From Stenotrophomonas sepilia (GTDB taxonomy: Bacteria > Pseudomonadota > Gammaproteobacteria > Xanthomonadales > Xanthomonadaceae), in assembly GCF_003244875.1 (NCBI RefSeq), contig NZ_LXXZ01000066.1:1-51097 (forward strand): a stretch of 51,097 nt of DNA, written 5' to 3'. Positions 50,395-51,097 of the stretch are shown here, one piece after another. Every line of letters begins with the position of its first letter. The stretch's first letter is position 1. Both the position numbers and the translations under genes were made by a program. Under the pieces are notes generated by a model, which was not told the origin of the DNA, made no database searches, and saw only the letters and a list, made by a program, of their open reading frames with translations.

Positions 50395-51087
50395 ATGCCG
50401 TTGCCCGCTACGCTGCCGCCCGCCCTGTTCGTTACCGGCACCGACACCGAAATCGGCAAGACCGCGGCCAGCACCGCGCTGCTGCATGCACTGCGCCAGC
50501 GTGGCCTGCGCGCGGTGGGCATGAAGCCCGTGGCCAGCGGCAGCGAGGACCTGGGGCAGGGCCTGCGCAACGAGGACGCGCTGGCGCTGCAGGCGGCCAG
50601 CTGGCCGGTACCGGAGTATGCCGACCTGAATCCCTATGCGCTGCGGCAGCCGCTGGCACCGGAGCTGGCCGCTGCCGAGGACGGCGTGCAGGTGGCGCTG
50701 GCGCCGATCGTGGCCGCGTTCGAACGCCTGCGCGCGAAGGCCGATATCGTCGTGGTGGAGGGCGTGGGCGGTTGGCTGGCGCCGGTCTCGGCCACGCTGG
50801 ACCAGCTCGACCTGGTGCGTGCGCTGCAGCTGCCGGTGCTGCTGGTGGTGGGCATGCGGCTGGGCTGCGTCAACCACGCGCGGTTGACTGCGCAATCACT
50901 GCAGGCCAGCGGCGTGGACTGCCTGGGCTGGATCGGCAACCACATCGACCCGGCGATGCAGCGCCAGGACGAGAACATCGCCACGCTGCAGCAGCGCCTG
51001 CCGATGCCGTGCTGGGGACGGCTGCCGCATCTGCCGGATGCCAGTGGTGAAGTGCTGGCGGCGCACCTGCTCGACGACCTGGGGTAG
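50395..51087 (+). CDS. bioD: Dethiobiotin synthase
   Basis: A 230-residue BioD. The P-loop is FVTGTDTEIGKTAAS (about residues 12-26), and the conserved blocks are AVGMKPVASG (substrate Lys), VVVEGVGGWLAP, and GMRLGCVNHARLT. It makes dethiobiotin from diaminopelargonate, CO2 and ATP, the step before BioB. No other bio gene is in the window. A GATAAT (50357-50362) lies upstream. ATG 50395 follows TTGGAGCC. The TAG stop is part of a SMAG that runs off the window edge. Confidence 0.95.
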   Translation: MPLPATLPPALFVTGTDTEIGKTAASTALLHALRQRGLRAVGMKPVASGSEDLGQGLRNEDALALQAASWPVPEYADLNPYALRQPLAPELAAAEDGVQVALAPIVAAFERLRAKADIVVVEGVGGWLAPVSATLDQLDLVRALQLPVLLVVGMRLGCVNHARLTAQSLQASGVDCLGWIGNHIDPAMQRQDENIATLQQRLPMPCWGRLPHLPDASGEVLAAHLLDDLG

Positions 51088-51097
51088 TGCCGGCCGC
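51084..51097. repeat. Truncated SMAG at the window end
   Basis: GTAGTGCCGGCCGC begins a SMAG cut by the window edge; its TAG ends bioD. Confidence 0.75.

Overview
The window is 51 kb of high-GC, gene-dense chromosomal DNA. It is almost certainly from the Stenotrophomonas maltophilia complex (Xanthomonadaceae). The strongest sign is the many short palindromes that begin with GTAG (stems such as GAGCCGAGC/GCTCGGCT or TGCCGGCC/GGCCGGCA). These are the SMAG repeats described in that species. The gene content also fits: DUF3247, DUF3297, an M13 peptidase lipoprotein, a dadR-dadA-alr locus and a btuB gene under a cobalamin riboswitch. I see no tRNA, rRNA, insertion sequence, phage or CRISPR array.

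Layout. 1-340: three consecutive hairpins with no supportable gene. 337-3371: an operon of a YCII-like protein, two VOC proteins, a DUF1428 protein and an ECF42-type sigma factor. 3478-8214: four genes for exported proteins of unknown function. The last is a lipoprotein with FlgT/CsgG-like features, and this is the best candidate here for an undescribed envelope system. 8463-10112: a secreted M28 peptidase. 10302-12700: a LytS/LytTR two-component pair and a small lipoprotein. 12740-16813: a membrane protein, an MpaB-type oxygenase and an M13 peptidase. 17101-20048: a PAS/degenerate-GGDEF/EAL protein split by an apparent one-base deletion. It is followed by a 45-bp-period tandem SMAG array (20064-20402).

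20417-22625 holds a LysR regulator divergent from DoxX and an extradiol dioxygenase. 22743-24392 is a CPA1 antiporter. 24541-26314 holds small conserved proteins, then motAB, msrB and two small genes. 29651-32630 is the D-alanine catabolism locus (Lrp-type regulator, dadA, alr). 32719-36186 holds a DUF3016 protein, a hybrid histidine kinase and two small proteins. 36344-38786 is an overlapping rsmC-rsuA-HAD operon. 38915-40638 is fabAB (unsaturated fatty acid synthesis), divergent from dinB. 41924-42224 is a composite repeat island. 42225-45666 holds a metallo-beta-lactamase-fold protein, an NAD(P)-binding reductase, a divergent LysR regulator and a methyltransferase. 45731-46399 is a Gph-type phosphatase. 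46491-49395 is riboswitch-controlled btuB, divergent from a histidine phosphatase. 49485-51087 holds a TfoX-C protein, free-methionine-R-sulfoxide reductase and bioD.

Most genes are ordinary chromosomal functions. The points deserving a second look are the 3.5-8.2 kb exported-protein cluster, the split EAL protein, the repeat biology (the tandem array, SMAG GTAGs that supply stop codons, and a composite repeat found twice) and a hairpin that abuts the motA start codon. All family assignments come from reading the translated sequences; no database search was run.
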